A stretch of DNA of 64,000 bases from Ifrita kowaldi (GCA_013398055.1 VZRS01000310.1:164972-228971), one strand, 5' to 3'. Counted from the stretch's first letter, positions 13,080-26,929 are shown. The notes: generated by a model from the letters alone, not told the origin. Numbers and translations: made by a program.

Positions 13080-16000
13080 TCAAAACTCAGACAAATAAAA
13101 AAACCTGAATGCAGAGTTATTTTTCTCATCATTTTCTGAGATAGCCATCACTGCACCTCAGAATGTCACCACAAGTCAACTTCATAGGACTCCTGGAAAA
13201 AAGAAGGGTATTAATGACCCCCAATCTACAATCAGGGATTACAATCACAGTATGATTTTGTAACTTTACTAAAAAACTGAGAAGCCCCCAGGAGTGGCAT
13301 TATTGAATTGTGCTGGTCCCAGAATGTCATCAGCACGTCAGGGTCACAGCACGCCTTTGGAACTCCAGCCCGGCAGGGACAGGCAGGGCTGCCACTGGGC
13401 AATAAAGTAGCCAGAAAAGGCAACAGACTGCCAAGGACAGCAAAACAGGTGACCCAACTGCTGCTTCACTGACAGCAGAACCTTGAAAAAATGCTGGCCA
13501 GGCTGCTGTAGTGTACAAGGGCTTCTTCTTGCTCCCAGCCCCTTTGCCTCTCTCGGCTCTTACTTGTGACTGCTCAGGTTCTTTCCCTGTTCTCAGCATT
13601 GTTCCTTCTCCTTTGTGCTTGAACAGTTTTTGATAAACCTGCAAGAGAAGTGCTGAAATCACAGCCAAGGCACCCTCCTTCAGCTTTGATACAGAAAGGA
13701 TCTTTGAAGAATAATTCTGTCAGGCTCTCAGAAGCAAGTGCAAATTTGATTCTTCAGAGGTGTATAATTCAACTATAAGCCTGTGTATGTTCACAGGAAT
13801 AGCAGAAAGTACCTCCTTGACATCATGGGAACATCTGTTTTCAAATTGAAATTTCCTAGTTCAAAGCCTGGAAATTTGAGAGCATCTCAGTGAAATGAAG
13901 GTAAATGTACTTTCAACACATTTTTCCCTTGCTCTACACTAGAACAAAGACATTCTTCCACCACTCAAAAAAAAAAAACAGACAGGTCCAAAAGCCCAAG
14001 GCGTGGGCAGACAACTTGCCAGTGTGCCAGGGTACTGAAGAAGAAGAGTTAAACAAGTCCACTGCTACAAGCTGCACCTTCTGTAAACTATAGATGCTGA
14101 ACAGCATCTAAACAAAGCTTGAAGAGTCTACCCCTGATTTTGCAAACAGACATTTGCACCAGCAGACAGGTGACTCCCACCCTCCCCAAGCTGAAAGTTC
14201 ACTTTGGTTCTAGGACTGCACAGTAATTCTGCCAAGTACAGCAAAACTGCCAATCACCATTTTATGTAAACTCCTGGCACACACAATGGAGATGCCCAAC
14301 CACACAGAGCCACCTTGTCCTGACACACCTCATGAAATACATTGAAATTAGACTTGCCTGTGGAGAGCAGGTCCCAAAATAGAACTGTAAGTAACTTAAA
14401 TCTGCATTAAGGTCAGTAACTGCTGGATGTATTTATGGTCCTGTATCCATCCACACATCAGACTGCTATTTATATGCTCTTTCAAAGTGAGTATTTGCTT
14501 TTTATTTGCAACACTTTGAGACTTCCTGTAATTTAACATATCTACAGCTCCTATTCTGTGTTTCCCACAGTACCAATTAAAATATTCAGACTCTTGCACA
14601 TGACGTCTCTCATTATCTCTTTTAATAAAGGGACCGCTGTAGTTTACTTGGAAAGAGAATATGTGGGCCATATCAAAATCATGGAAACCCACAAAAACAA
14701 GGGCTTCAAAGGACATCAAGAACTCAGCTTCCAGCTCAATGGCATCTTAAGATTTACATCAGTTAGAGCAGGCATCCCAGTGTACATCCATAGCTCCATC
14801 TTCCAGCTGCACAACATTTTTGCTTAACACATCTCTTGTACTTTCCCAGTACAAAAGAGACGCAAAACTACTGGAGAGTATCCAAAGGGCCATGCTTGTG
14901 AGTTTGTGAACTATCTGCTGGTGATATCCCTCATTAACCCTAATGATCTGAAAAGTTCAGAAAACATAACCTCCAAAAAAGTCTTCACAACATCTTTACA
15001 GTAAGTTAAAACCTCATCTCTCCCTTCCTCCCTCTCAAGAAGCTGAAGAACATAGACAATTACTAATGTTTTGTACTCACTGAACCCAGTGTCCATCAAA
15101 AATAAAACAAGAGGAAATATTCATTTGACTTGCTTCCAATAAAGCAATTAGATGAAACAAGTATGTTGAATAAAGTATTTTACTGGCAGGATGACTAAGA
15201 GATCAAGAACATTTATTGATCTGCAGTTTCTGACCCAAACAGCTCAAGTCATACCAACTACCTACGCTTTAAAATTAACTCTATGCTCTGCCCAGGTTTT
15301 AGGGCCACTCAGCCTCTTTCAAAGTACCTTTGTGGGATCTTACTAAACATGACTTAGTCAGCCAAGGACTTTTCTGAGTCTCAGGTTTAAATCTGCCAGT
15401 TTATCCAAGAGCAGTTTCTACTGCCTGGTGACCAAAAGTGAGGACATATCACAGAACTTTGTGGCCCAGCTGAAAAAAACTTCAAGCACAAAAGGCTCAG
15501 CTAATGCCAGAAAATCCTGTTCCTTCAGGGATATGCTGTCATGGGATCCCACAAAATGACAGGCAGAAACCCATCACTTCACAAAGCCCTGCTGGACTTT
15601 TGTTAGGGCTTCTGTTTCTGAACATATTCTGAACCCCAACAAAGCAGTCATTTATGGACAAATACCTTGTTTTTCACCAAGCTTTTCAAGGTTACAACAC
15701 TTGTGTAAGCACTGCACTCACTGTTTGATATAACATTTATCTCTCTGTGCAACAGAAATTAAATGAAACTAACATAGAGAAGTTACCACAGGGTGAGCCA
15801 CATCAGACACCAGTTACTGACATCAGCAATTACTGCCCAGATACACATCATGCTATAAATTCAAAGGAACTTGAGCCAGTTGATCCTTCAGTGAGACAGG
15901 AATAGTCTGACTGGCTTTGCTGAAGAGTATGGAACATGGAACAGGAACAGGTACCAGACTGAGTTCACACCCTTGTTTACTCATCAGGTAGCACCTTTGG

Positions 16001-16799
16001 GTTTCCATAACCTGAAGCAGATTTTTGGATGCACAACATTTAGTTGTGCAGTCAGGAACCAGTCTTTATCTAAAACAGCTTAGAATAGCTTATACTCCAA
16101 GTTAAAAGACAAAATACAACAAATATGCATGACAATCAGAAAAATAAGCCAGAAAAAGAGGAGTATCAGAAAAACATAAACCCAAAGTATCTCCTGAGCA
16201 GGGTAGAAAACCGTGTATCACATTTTCTAAATATTTAACTTCTTCAACACAATTGTTTCAAGATATCTTCCCTATCGTGGATGCCCTCTCTCCACTATCA
16301 CAGAGCTCCTTGAAACATCATTTTGTGTTACACCAATGCACACACAAAAAAGAAAACGAAGCTTAGACCATCTCTTTTTTTAACTCAAGTGTCAAAGAAT
16401 TATTACAACTTCCAAAATTTCCTCTCTGACAAGATCATTTGCCATAAACCCAAACATGCTAAGAGGCCACAGCATGGGGGAAGGGAATGAGCAAGACTAA
16501 ATCATCTCAAAGAGGAGATGCTCCTGGGAAGGGAGGAAAAGAGCATGCACTCCTGTCCCCATGCAAGACAAACTTTATCAGTGTCCAGACACCGGACAGA
16601 CTTCACTCAGAGCTTCCCATTCCTCAGGTTACCAAGTTATTAGTCAGGAAACACAAACTCACAGTTTGCCCACAGTGTTTGTAGAAGTAAAATGTAAAAA
16701 TCCACTTCAAAGATACACTGCTGGGCTGAAAGACCCTGCTTCTATTCTTTTTTATTTGTAGCATTTCAAGTTGTGAAATAGCCTCTTATTCAGGCTTTA

Positions 16800-17075
16800 G
16801 CTGCCTATTGCTGGGATGTCAGATTCTTTATTACTTTTTAATTAACTACTTTTTTAATAACTTCTAATAAAGAAACAAATTCTCCTTTCTAATTAGGTCT
16901 AGCAATTAATAAGTGAATTGAACTGACAGTGATACAGTTCTGCTAAGCAAATAACCAAAGCTGAAATCAGAGTTAAGAGCTCCCATTAATTAGCACTGAC
17001 ATCAACAGCAGTTTATTCTGAACTTTATGGATAAGCTGAGTTAAAAAGAAAAGTCAACAACTAAAATATTTCTCA
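16800..17075. promoter_or_regulatory. Candidate enhancer-like AT-rich block
   Basis: The block just upstream (sense strand) of nothing coding, but 3' of intron 3 start, is dense in homeodomain-core words: TTTTTAATTAACTAC, CTAATTAGGTC, GCAATTAATAAG, CCATTAATTAGCAC. It is free of simple repeats and transposon text. Such composition is common in conserved vertebrate developmental enhancers, and EHBP1 lies beside the homeobox gene OTX1 in vertebrates, so it could act on that gene. Conservation cannot be seen from one sequence. Confidence 0.2.
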
Positions 17076-17162
17076 TTTATTTATTTGGCTGCTCCCCACA
17101 TTCAAAAAAAACGGTGACCCTGCTTGTCACTGAAGTTGGGACTTATTAAGGAATCAACTAAC

Positions 17163-17220
17163 CTTAGAGGATTTTCTTCTGCTTCTTCTTGTCCAAACCA
17201 CCACTAGTTTATCTGGCTGC
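17163..17220 (-). CDS. EHBP1: EHBP1 second coding exon (residues 35-54)
   Basis: A 58-bp minus-strand exon lies between acceptor TTCTTCCTTATCTTCAACAG and donor GTTAGT. Its first G completes the split Trp codon, and the next 19 codons read QPDKLVVVWTRRSRRKSSK. This is the first beta-strand region of the EHBP1 N-terminal C2 domain, with a conspicuous basic patch (RRSRRK) compatible with acidic-phospholipid binding, a role known for the family. The exon ends in phase 0. The donor (AAG, then GTTAGT) is weaker than consensus. The acceptor could in principle be read 4 bases later, because CAG occurs twice, but only the boundary used here keeps the frame between the flanking exons. Intron 2 upstream is 27,330 bp and intron 3 downstream is 8,551 bp. 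The exon is too short to be found by ORF length; the EHBP1 match and the phase agreement on both sides support it. Confidence 0.95.
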
Positions 17221-18763
17221 CTGTTGAAGATAAGGAAGAAACAGCTTAATATACAACAGGATCAATATGTAAACAGTTTATATTAAAACTTCTGCAACAC
17301 GTAATTACATCCTTAGTGGCTAACATGCTCTCTTAAAAATAGCTCATCTAAAAACCTCTCTCAGCATCAGTTATTTAACAGGAAAAATAATGTGTATTTA
17401 TAGAGAAAGGTTGTCCTCCAGTCCACACAGTAATGTCACCATTGTCCTCCTGCTCTCCTTGCCTGTGGACATTTCCCCACAGCCAGCAGCACCTGAGCAG
17501 AAACTCTTCCATGGGGCAGAGAACAGGATCCAGACTAAAAAGACACCGTGTCAACACTCCAGTACCCAAAATAAACATCAATGCAAATTCTAGTTTGAAT
17601 TTCTATGCAGACATATTGAAAAGTTACTGCTAAGTAGCAAAGAAAGCAGGTAATTTCACTTTTTCTTACGCAAAGGATTATTTTTCTACTTGAATAACTC
17701 AAAGAACAGGAGAATCAAATTCTGTGTTACTCCTCAAAATCTCCTTGGATGACCAGACAGGCAAATCAGCACTTCCTCAACTTATACTCCAAAGGACAAA
17801 CATACTGAAAACCAGTGTGGTTTCCCAAGCAATTGTTTATTTGGTATCTGCAATGAATGGAATAGATGGAAACCTCAATAAACTACACTTCCAGTACCAA
17901 TTATTTTCTCTTTAAATTTCTTAGGAGTTATTTCTTGGTTAATAGTTTACCCTTATTATATCTACCTTATTAGTTTTACAGTTGTGTCTGAGTGATTTTT
18001 GATACTCACTTAACTTCCAGACTTCCCACCCACCCCACCATGGTACACTTCCCATTGTATGATGACCACACTTCTGGTCCCACTTTCAGACCTATAACCC
18101 TCCTGTGCAGACTCCTGACCCCATTCCAGCTTTGTTTTCTGGCTGATGACCTGAATTCCATCATGAAGCCCAGCTGCAAATCCACCCATAAATGATTTTC
18201 AATGGAGTTCACATCTCCACTTAAAAGTACTAAACCTGCAACTCTGCCCAGAAAAAAATAGCTACTCAGAGTTTTGACACACGAGTGTAAGAATGCACCA
18301 GTCCTTGCATTCCTAAAGCCAACAGCAAAACAAATCATGGTGGGAAAAATGGGTCTAACCAAGACAAAGCCAAGATACAACACATTCAAACCATGATTAA
18401 AAGATGCACCCAAGATCCCCCACACAAATATTCTGAGTAAAGGCAGTGTTCCCACTGCTCTCCTGCCTGGGATTTTATGACAGTGAGACTACCTACTTAA
18501 TAACTGACTTTTCAAATGAAATCCCAACTGGTTTAATAATCATTTTAGGCACCAAAGTGCTGGCCATATTTCCTTTCATACATACTTTTCCATTGAGCTG
18601 TTGATCATTTCTGCACATTACAATAAAGACAATACCTCGCCCATGATTCACATTTAAACCCCACCAGAATTAAAGTTCTCCCAAAAAACTGAGCTAAAGG
18701 CAGATCCTGCAAATGAAATGAGGACACAAGCTTGCTTTTTTGTTTTTTTGGGTTTTTTTTTTT

Positions 18764-18823
18764 NNNNNNNNNNNNNNNNNNNNNNNNNNNNNNNNNNNNN
18801 NNNNNNNNNNNNNNNNNNNNNNN
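18764..18823. other. Assembly gap (60 N) in a T-rich tract of intron 2
   Basis: Sixty N follow a T-rich stretch (runs of T broken by G and GGG, from about 18735) and precede TTTTGATAAATTG. The gap probably hides a longer T/G homopolymer-type repeat. No coding sequence borders it. Confidence 0.98.
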
Positions 18824-19971
18824 TTTTGATAAATTGAAAGTGAAATAATCTGCTGTGTTTTAAACTATAAATTCAGCCTTGTGGCTTGTTTGGGTGACTT
18901 AAAATTGCAGGTTGATGCTGCTTGCAGCTTCTGCAAAATCTTGTTTGGTAATGAGCTCATCCTCTTGTACGTCAGAGCTCTGCTATTCGGTGTTGGGTTC
19001 TCATCTTTGGCTTGCACCAGCACCAGCCCATTCACTTTGATGGGAACTGTATCTGTGCCACCAGGAAAAAACAACACACCCCCAAGCAAAGCAATCCAAA
19101 CCCATGCCAGCAACATTTCCCAGCTCTGAAGAACTCCCTCTGCCAGGAATATAAAGAAATGCACCAATATGAAGAAGCCAATTAAAGTTTTAATTCAGAC
19201 TGAGAGGACCAAGCCATGCTGATGGGAAAGCAGGAGCAGCATTTGCTCCCCTCACTACTCTCACCAGGATATTTATTTTGTTAAATACTGAGCACAATTT
19301 TCTCCTTCAGCTTCAAGTATGACAGAAATCCACATCCAGAGGTACTTTACGAAAAAACAAGGAAGGTCATCACAATATGGAGACAGAAAATTTAGCCAAA
19401 TGGAATGGGAAAAGAAGGGAAGAAAATATCCCAAAGGATGAGTGTCCCCACTCTGTATACCACATGCTTCACTGAAACCACAGAGAAAGCACAGCAGCTT
19501 TTCTAAGGGGTTTTCTTCAAGAAAGTCACAAATCCAACAATTCCAAAATGTCTTCACAGAATTACTTGACTAACAAAACCGAGAGCAACCTTTCCTTCCA
19601 CAATCTGTTCATTGCACTCCTATGCCAATATACTTCTGGAAGAAAAAACCCAGCTTGTATTTTAACCAGCAAATTTGCATTCAAGGTTATTAATGATGTC
19701 TCAGTGCTAGGAAATGGCCAATACCACATAATGCATGTTGCTCATTGAAAGCATTAGGTAGTGCTTCCTACTTCAGACTTCTCCCCTCCTTTAATATCAT
19801 AAACCTCAGCTGCTCATTAGTCAATAATCAAAGCAAATAAAATCACCTCTGAAGAATTAGGCTGGAGACTAGTTTTAGTATCCTTTATACGTTTACTTAT
19901 TAAACTTGGATATCATTCCAAATACAAAATCCACAATGATGCAAGCTGAACAAATGCTAATGGCTAGCAAC

Positions 19972-19984
19972 AAAAAAAAAAAAA
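19972..19984 (+). repeat. A-run (13)
   Basis: Homopolymer in intron 2, followed by TTAAAAATCC. Confidence 0.95.
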
Positions 19985-20758
19985 TTAAAAATCCATTTCC
20001 TGTACTGCACAAACGACATTTCTCATTTCTTTAAACCCACCAGCTTTTAGTTAGTCACTTATTCAGCAAAGCCAGTATGCCTAAAGCAAGGAACAACATA
20101 CTGCTAACTTTAAGACAATGGATTTGGAGCAGGGGAAAAGAACTGGGTTTTAGCTGGACACATTTCCCCACCACGTAACTGCGTCAATCTATCAGTTCAA
20201 CACCACTGACCTTTCAGCAGGAGTATTTAATACTGTACTGGAACCCACCAGATTACCTTGGCAGTGCTGTGCATTTCCCACCAGGGCAGCACTGCCAAAG
20301 CAGCAGCACTTCCCTGGGAGGGGGAGCCAAAGGAAACCACCAGCACTGGGACATCAGGCACTGCCACTGGGAAGAGCATGGATCCAGTGGCAGGGGTTGA
20401 AGGATCTAGCTTGGATCCAAAAGACCACATTTTATAAAACTTACCATTAACCTGTATCTGGTATTTACTCATTATTGTGTGGTTCACAAGAAACTATTCC
20501 TGAAGAAAGGCAATCCATAGAAGTAAACTTATTTGATTATCCACAAGTGAAACTTAGCAAAGAAGCAGGGAAGATTATGATTTCAAAGTTTGTGGCTCAG
20601 AAAAAGAGATTCATCTCTGCTCTGCATACTAAGCAATTAAAATGGAATTCGAAATACAGATTTACAAAACACCAATAATTCAAAATCATGCCTGCTTTTC
20701 CTATCAAACGGAAGCCATAATTCTGGTACCTTTCGTTTTCCCATTGAAACAACCAATT

Positions 20759-20772
20759 AAAAAAAAAAAAAA
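20759..20772 (+). repeat. A-run (14)
   Basis: Homopolymer in intron 2, between CAACCAATT and GGTAAATAC. Confidence 0.95.
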
Positions 20773-21419
20773 GGTAAATACTGGAATCAAACTTTGTCAT
20801 ATCCACAACTATTAAATAAAGTAACAAAAACATTCCGCATACTGGAAAAACCTGTCATCTGACCATCACCTCATATGCTACAAATTTTACCGATTGAAAG
20901 GAGGTTGTGCAAGATTCAAGGTCTTCTGCGGGTTGGTTTGACCATTCTAGGAGGTTTTTGGCACAATATATTGATTACAGAACTCTCCAAACATCACTTG
21001 TAAAAGAAGGACATGAAAGGTATCAGTCTCCTGTTAACTCTTGTTTTGTAAAACTTTTAGCAGAAGCTGATAACATTACCCAGGACATATTTCTCCACTA
21101 AACTTACCGTTCTGTAACAAAAAGCTGGGGTTAGAATCTATTGTTGGAAAGAATTGCAAATGCACTTAACTTTAATTCAGACCACTGAAGCCAATAGCAA
21201 GACCAATGATTAACAACCTTTTAGAGAAGGGTGGGAAAGCAGGTAACAGGATTTCTAGTAGCAAGGCACCATTACATTTAATAACACTCAATAATTGCTA
21301 AATGCCTGAAATGTAGAAGATACCTTATTTGTATGTACCCCACACGGTACAGCCTTGCATGTTTGTTCTGGCATCAAACTGCCTAAGTGTTGGCTTTTGC
21401 CTTCCCCTCTCCTTTTCTT

Positions 21420-21860
21420 TTTCAGCTGAGCTGTTTTATTTTTACTATGTTTGATTTGAACTGCATTAATTAGTACAGGCTGCTAGATTACTCTTGTGAA
21501 GCAAGTTTAAAAGAGTATAATTAATAAGAGAAGCAGCAGTGTTAGCACAATAGCATGCAGATGCACCTATTGAAGGATAAAAATAATTACTTGAGGACTA
21601 ATGTCAAAGTACTCCTGATAAGAATTTTTTTTAATAACCTTTTGTCCCCTCTGCATTGTGCATCCCAGCATGCCATGCAAGATTTCCATTAGGAAGCAAT
21701 CCTCCCGCCCCACCAGCACACAGCTTTCTACATGACTGCTGAAACGCCAGCAAGGCTCTCTAATGGTGCCTTAAAAATAAATGTGGTTGGTTCTATACCA
21801 CCATTAATTTGGGATGAACGCTGCTTTTCCTCATTTTACAGCTAATTACTTTGAAAAGCA
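21420..21860. promoter_or_regulatory. Candidate enhancer-like block in intron 2
   Basis: Complex, repeat-free sequence containing GCATTAATTAGTAC, AGTATAATTAATAAG, AAATAATTACTTG, CACCATTAATTTGG and GCTAATTACTTTG interspersed with varied sequence. The recurrence of ATTAATTA/TAATTA words over about 440 bp is the reason for listing it. A regulatory role is inferred and needs cross-species conservation. Confidence 0.2.
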
Positions 21861-23779
21861 CTCTTTGCAGTGCAGTCTTCTGCACTAAGTCCTGCACTAT
21901 TGCTGTGCATTACCATTAGCCAAGGAACTAATCAGGCCACGGCCTTTCACAAGCCTTGTACGAAGGGTTTTTTCCTTCAGAATTTCCTGTTGGTCACAAT
22001 CAGTGAGATTTCACAGCTGCCTACAACTGCAGGAAGTGCAGTCAAATACTGCCAATGCTTTAAACAGGCCTAGAGACACTGTAGGAATGATGTCATGCAT
22101 TGATGCATTTGCCAAATGAGCCCTCTTGCTGAGAGCAGGTACAGCACTGATTGCAAAAGCCGAAGACATTAAGAGGAGAATAAAACGCAGTGCAGGTAAA
22201 ACCCCTCTGAGATAATTACAAGAGGAAATACATTACAAGAGAAAGTTGTGCATTTCAGGAAGGGGTTTGGGTCTTCTCCCCCATCTCACCTTAACTTCCA
22301 TGGTGGAAGTTAAAGACTGCTGGGTAAGGCCTGTGCCATCTCACAGAGTTATGTCAGACTATCGGAGCAGTCTCTCTATACAACTTATTGTGGACTATGC
22401 ATCAAGCCCCTAAAATACAGCAAAGTTTGTTCTTCCAGCATTAAAACCATTCAGTAGTTTCAGCAAGCCTGGGAAATTTCAAAAGAGAAATCATTAAAAC
22501 AGGGAAAGCAAGAGGACATCACAGCTGAGATCCATCCACTTCTACATCTTCACTTTCTAACACAGAAAATTCCTCCACTTCTTCCCACCAGAGGTCTCTA
22601 CAGATTTTTTCAAGACTACATAAGCCCATTGAAAGACCAGAATTTCCCCTGTGAAGTGAATTTTAGATTTTTTTTAATGTATCTGCTGCTAGACAGACTG
22701 CCCTCTACAAGACTTACATCTCAAGATTATGCTTTGCTTTTCAAAAGAGGCTCTAGTCTGGCTTTGCTTGGTTTATACAAAATAGGGAAAAAGCAAGACG
22801 CTCTGACCTATTTTACAAGCGCAGTCAGACCTACTGAATCTGTTTGCAAGGCTGAGAGTGGAATGTGTAGTATGTACTGCTGATTACTTGATTTTCTCAA
22901 ACCAAACACAAATGAAGTTTGCAGGATGAGCTGAATTAAACAAAACCCAAGTTCATCTATTACTCAGAAAAAAGTGACGAGGGCAGATTTTACTTCATTT
23001 TTCAAAGAGTTATTGCATGCAAAAAAAACCTCTACAGAACTATCTAGCAAGGTCTTGTCTTACAGCTTTTTGCGACAGAATTTTACATTGCAGAGTACAC
23101 AAACTGACCCTAGTCTTCAGAAACTGTGTTCTTTAACATCCTTTTGGCAGTAACACAAAGATGCCTTGACTAGTCCCTGAATTTTAGGTCCCATCCAGCT
23201 GCCCTCCATGAGGAAGCTTTCTTTGCCTGGTCCAGTTTAGCCCCGCTGACACAAGGAGGGGTCGAGTACCGCATAGGAATGGCCACGTGGATCCCTTATC
23301 TCATCTCCCATAATCACAGACACTCCTCTTAGGCAGACATGAACTCCTGCAATGCTCAGTCCACACGTTTGCCTACACAGCCTACCACACCAGAGCTTAC
23401 AAACACCACCCAGCGCTCTATAACAAACGATGCCTAAAAAAGCCAGGAGCTGCTTCAGGAAAGCTTGCTTGTAATACCAAGCTCCCCAGTCAGTTCTGAT
23501 CGGGCTGACTGGCAGGGAGGAGCACAGGCTAACAGGGCCATTCAGGCAAACCTTGAATGGAAAGTGCTACTTTACAGTGGAAAATTCACAGGAAGAAGCT
23601 GCCATGAGCCAGATCTTTCTCAGATGCCTGATTTTCCTTTTTATGCTTTTTTGCCAGAATATTTAGTCTACATTTTAACAACAAAAAAACCCAATGTTTT
23701 TTGAAACCAAAAAAGAAGCTTTCTGCTTCAAGTTGGTAGGTTGCTCCTCCTGAGCAGAGCAGAGCAAAGCAGGAGGAAG

Positions 23780-24110
23780 AACTCCACAAACCTGCCTGCA
23801 CAGCCCGCCGGGGCCTGACCTGCCGTGAACCCGCTGAACTCACTGCTCTGATCCCCTTCCCTGCGGAGCTGGGGCCTGACAGCTGCCACGTGAGTAAACA
23901 CAAAATAGCCAGAAAACACCCACGAGTTCACCTCAGGCATAACAGCGCATTTCAAAGCTGGTCTGGGAAGGTGAAGTGCCTGACCAGCTCTCTGCTCTGG
24001 AAGCCAAACGCAGCCCCCCAAGCACCTCCACATCTCCCCCCCTCCTCAGCCCACACCAGCGATCAGCATCACCTGCCCCTCTCCGGGCTCACTGCGCCGC
24101 AAGACAATAA
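23780..24110. other. Small G+C-richer patch in intron 2
   Basis: A local rise in G+C with scattered CpG (for example CCCGCCGGGGCC, TGCGCCGCAAG) and an E-box CACGTG followed by AGT, giving a possible plus-strand donor GTGAGT at about 23889. It is too weak to call a second promoter. An alternative EHBP1 start or an antisense RNA start could be considered. Confidence 0.2.
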
Positions 24111-25305
24111 AAGAGATCAGTAACAACAATCGAGAGGCAGTTCTAGCAAACCGGGCAAGGAGTTCTGAATTCAGATTCCATCTCCTGTCCTCACTGACTA
24201 CACAGCATTCGAAAAATTTCAAGACAGACACTGAGCAACGTCAACCCCCCCTTTGATTTTAGTCCTACTCATACCTCTACCTATAGACCAAATATAATCT
24301 CTATACAATAATATACGTGCACTACTGAGGATGCCCAATTACCCCTTCTTATTTTGAAGCACTAAAAGTTTAACTGTTACGTGAATTCTCATGATAAAAA
24401 GTATTTTAAAAATAACTAAAATAAAACTCTTTGACTGACAAATGCTGCCTGAAACATAGTTTCAACCCATGAAAAACAAATGCCCACATAAATGATACCT
24501 TTTTGTACTAAAAAATATGCAAGACATTTTGGCACGGCATTGTCAGTTTTCATCAGACCCTGTTCCCTTTAGCTCAATTTATTTCTTTGTCAAATAGCAT
24601 TCAAACAGAAGCCTTTCTGGTTTTCAGTCTGCAAACACCAGAGATTAGAAATTATTTTTCTGCCATTCCTGCAGAACAGAAAATTGTTTCTTGCACCAAA
24701 ACCACAGTTTCAGGAAACTGAACTATTCACAACAGAAAGTTCCTCCTCCAATTTGTCTAAAATAGATTTAAGAAATTCTGCCTAGCCTACCATGAGCAAT
24801 TAAGGAGAAGGATGATCTCTGCTGTTCCTACTGCCTGAGCAAGTTTGACATTTACACACAGATACATGAACAAAGGTTTGTACTCCTGTTCCACAGAAAT
24901 CCCAATGTCCACATTAGGACTCAGACAAAGCAAGTTTCAGAAGTTACAGTATATTGATGCCTCCATCCTCCTCCTCTTCTCACTATCCATGGACACATCC
25001 CAAAGAAGATTACAGTTCTGCAAAGGCAGGAGTAGAAGAATCTGGCACCGTGTATCTTTTAAAGCTCCCTTCCAAACCAACAGCACCAGGGTCTTGTTTG
25101 TTTTTATTACTTAAGAGCACGGTTTAGCTTACACAAAGCAACTTCTACCATTCGAAGACGCACAGAAGTTGTGAACGTACTAAAAGCTTCTGAGTGGGCA
25201 GCATGGGTGGAATGGTACCAGTTCATAGGGTTTGTCCCGAAGAAAAAATTCCTATCTCCATCTCAGGTGCCCAGACTGAGGAACTGAGATGGTTATACAA
25301 GCTAG

Positions 25306-25320
25306 AAAAAAAAAAAAAAA
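25306..25320 (+). repeat. A-run (15)
   Basis: Homopolymer in intron 2, between CAAGCTAG and GCTGTACC. Confidence 0.95.
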
Positions 25321-26929
25321 GCTGTACCTACAAAAAACAAATGAGTGCTAAGACACACAGCAGCCTGCCTCTGATACTTATAAGGCTGAAAAGCTTGAAT
25401 GAATGCCTGAAGACATAAAGACAGTGCAAACTCTGGAGTTACACCCCACAGAAGATTGTAGCCTAACACAAGCATTCAGCAAGCTGAGGGGCAGGTATAT
25501 GGTATGCTGTGTCTGCGCCACAGGAGCAGTGTGGAAGGGCTGGTGTGATACAAACTCATATTTAGTTTTCCAAATGATCACTCTACTGAGCCCTAAATTA
25601 ATCCATATTTATTTTGAGACGCAGGCACTCCTGGCTCATGCAGAGTGAGCTCCCCAATTAAAGCTTCCTCATCTGTCAGCAGCCTCCTTTTGCTTTTGCA
25701 AATTAATATCACAAGGAGGAGAAAAAAAGAGGGGGTGGAGAGAGCCTAGTGAGACCATGGCATGCTGTGCTAGCTCCTTTTCCCCTGTCACTGCCCAGGA
25801 GACCAGACTTTGCAAATATTGCCAGGTGCTCTCAGCCACAGCCACAACAGACATGGCATCAAGCATTAAGAACTCACTTTCAGGGAAGGAAGGTGTTGAA
25901 GGACAAGATCTTGAACTGCTTTCTCTGCTCTGATTCTGGCATCCTCTTGCCTGTATGACCAGCCAGGACTGAATCATCTGCTTGGAGCAAAGCACCCAGC
26001 TCCTGGGAGGAACACTGCTCAACAGCTGGGGCACTGGTGGCAGCCAACACACCTTTCTGCCACCCTCCAGAGGCACAAGCCCAGAATATTTTAGCAACTG
26101 CAGTAATGCAGCAGCTACTGCGAATGTCTGACGCAGCCACAGCCTCAAAACACCACAGAGAAACACAAGAACCTTGCACTGAAACTTGGGTCCCAACCAA
26201 AGTCACTTTTACACACCAAGCAAAACAAAAAAACCCAGAGCCTCGACTGACCTCATCTTCTCCAAGCTTAGTGAGACTGTCAAAATGTAAAAATTGAGAA
26301 TGAGCCAACGTGGCAAATTTAGCAGCAGTAAGCTATATGTAGATGGTTGTCAACATCAAAGCTATGGTTTTCTTGCGTGTTAATGAAAACATTACTAGAT
26401 TTACAAAATTTTTGTATGTGGTTTCCAGGGAACTGGAAACTGCCATGATCATTTCCCATGAAATGCCCCATTTCATGTTGGTGACCTTTCAAGAGTTGTT
26501 TTAGGATGGAGGTATGGACATAAAAAGTAAAATTATTTGATCAGTATTTGCAGCTAAATAACTATTCCAAAGACTGCAAAATTAGAATGATTCTTCCTCC
26601 TCTAGCTCAATCTGTTTAATTAAGTTGTTACATTATTGCCAAGCTGCCTTCTGAAACAAAAGTTGCCACTTCTGATTACAGAAGTCAACCTCAAGAACAA
26701 CACAGGTTATTTCCATTTACAGCTCAACAGTTCTTTGTACACCCAAAGTCTAAAAATTTGTACCATTTTTAGGAAGTTAAAACTGACCAAGCCTTTTAAT
26801 TAATGCCCTCAAAGTAACACCCATAGCTCATATCCAGCAGCAAGTATTGGCTAAGAAAAAAAGTATGTTTACTCATGGATACTTCAGACAAAGCAAAACC
26901 TCCTGCCAACATTAGGGGCTTGATACGGT

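Larger units (their letters stand above)
8612..17162 (-). other. EHBP1 intron 3 (8,551 bp)
   Basis: It lies between donor GTTAGT (17162) and acceptor CTTTAG (8612) on the minus strand. It is mostly unique AT-rich sequence with A-runs near 12155 and 13967, a T-run at 9433-9448, an (ACCA)n repeat near 13063, and AT-rich blocks with homeobox-type motifs at 11760-11890 and 16800-17075. No gene is recognised on either strand. Confidence 0.9.

Noticed and set aside
25669..26308. Overlapping 175- and 142-codon minus-strand frames in intron 2
   Set aside because: Different frames overlap on the same strand and others lie on the opposite strand, as expected for a G+C-richer patch. No domain or convincing splice structure.
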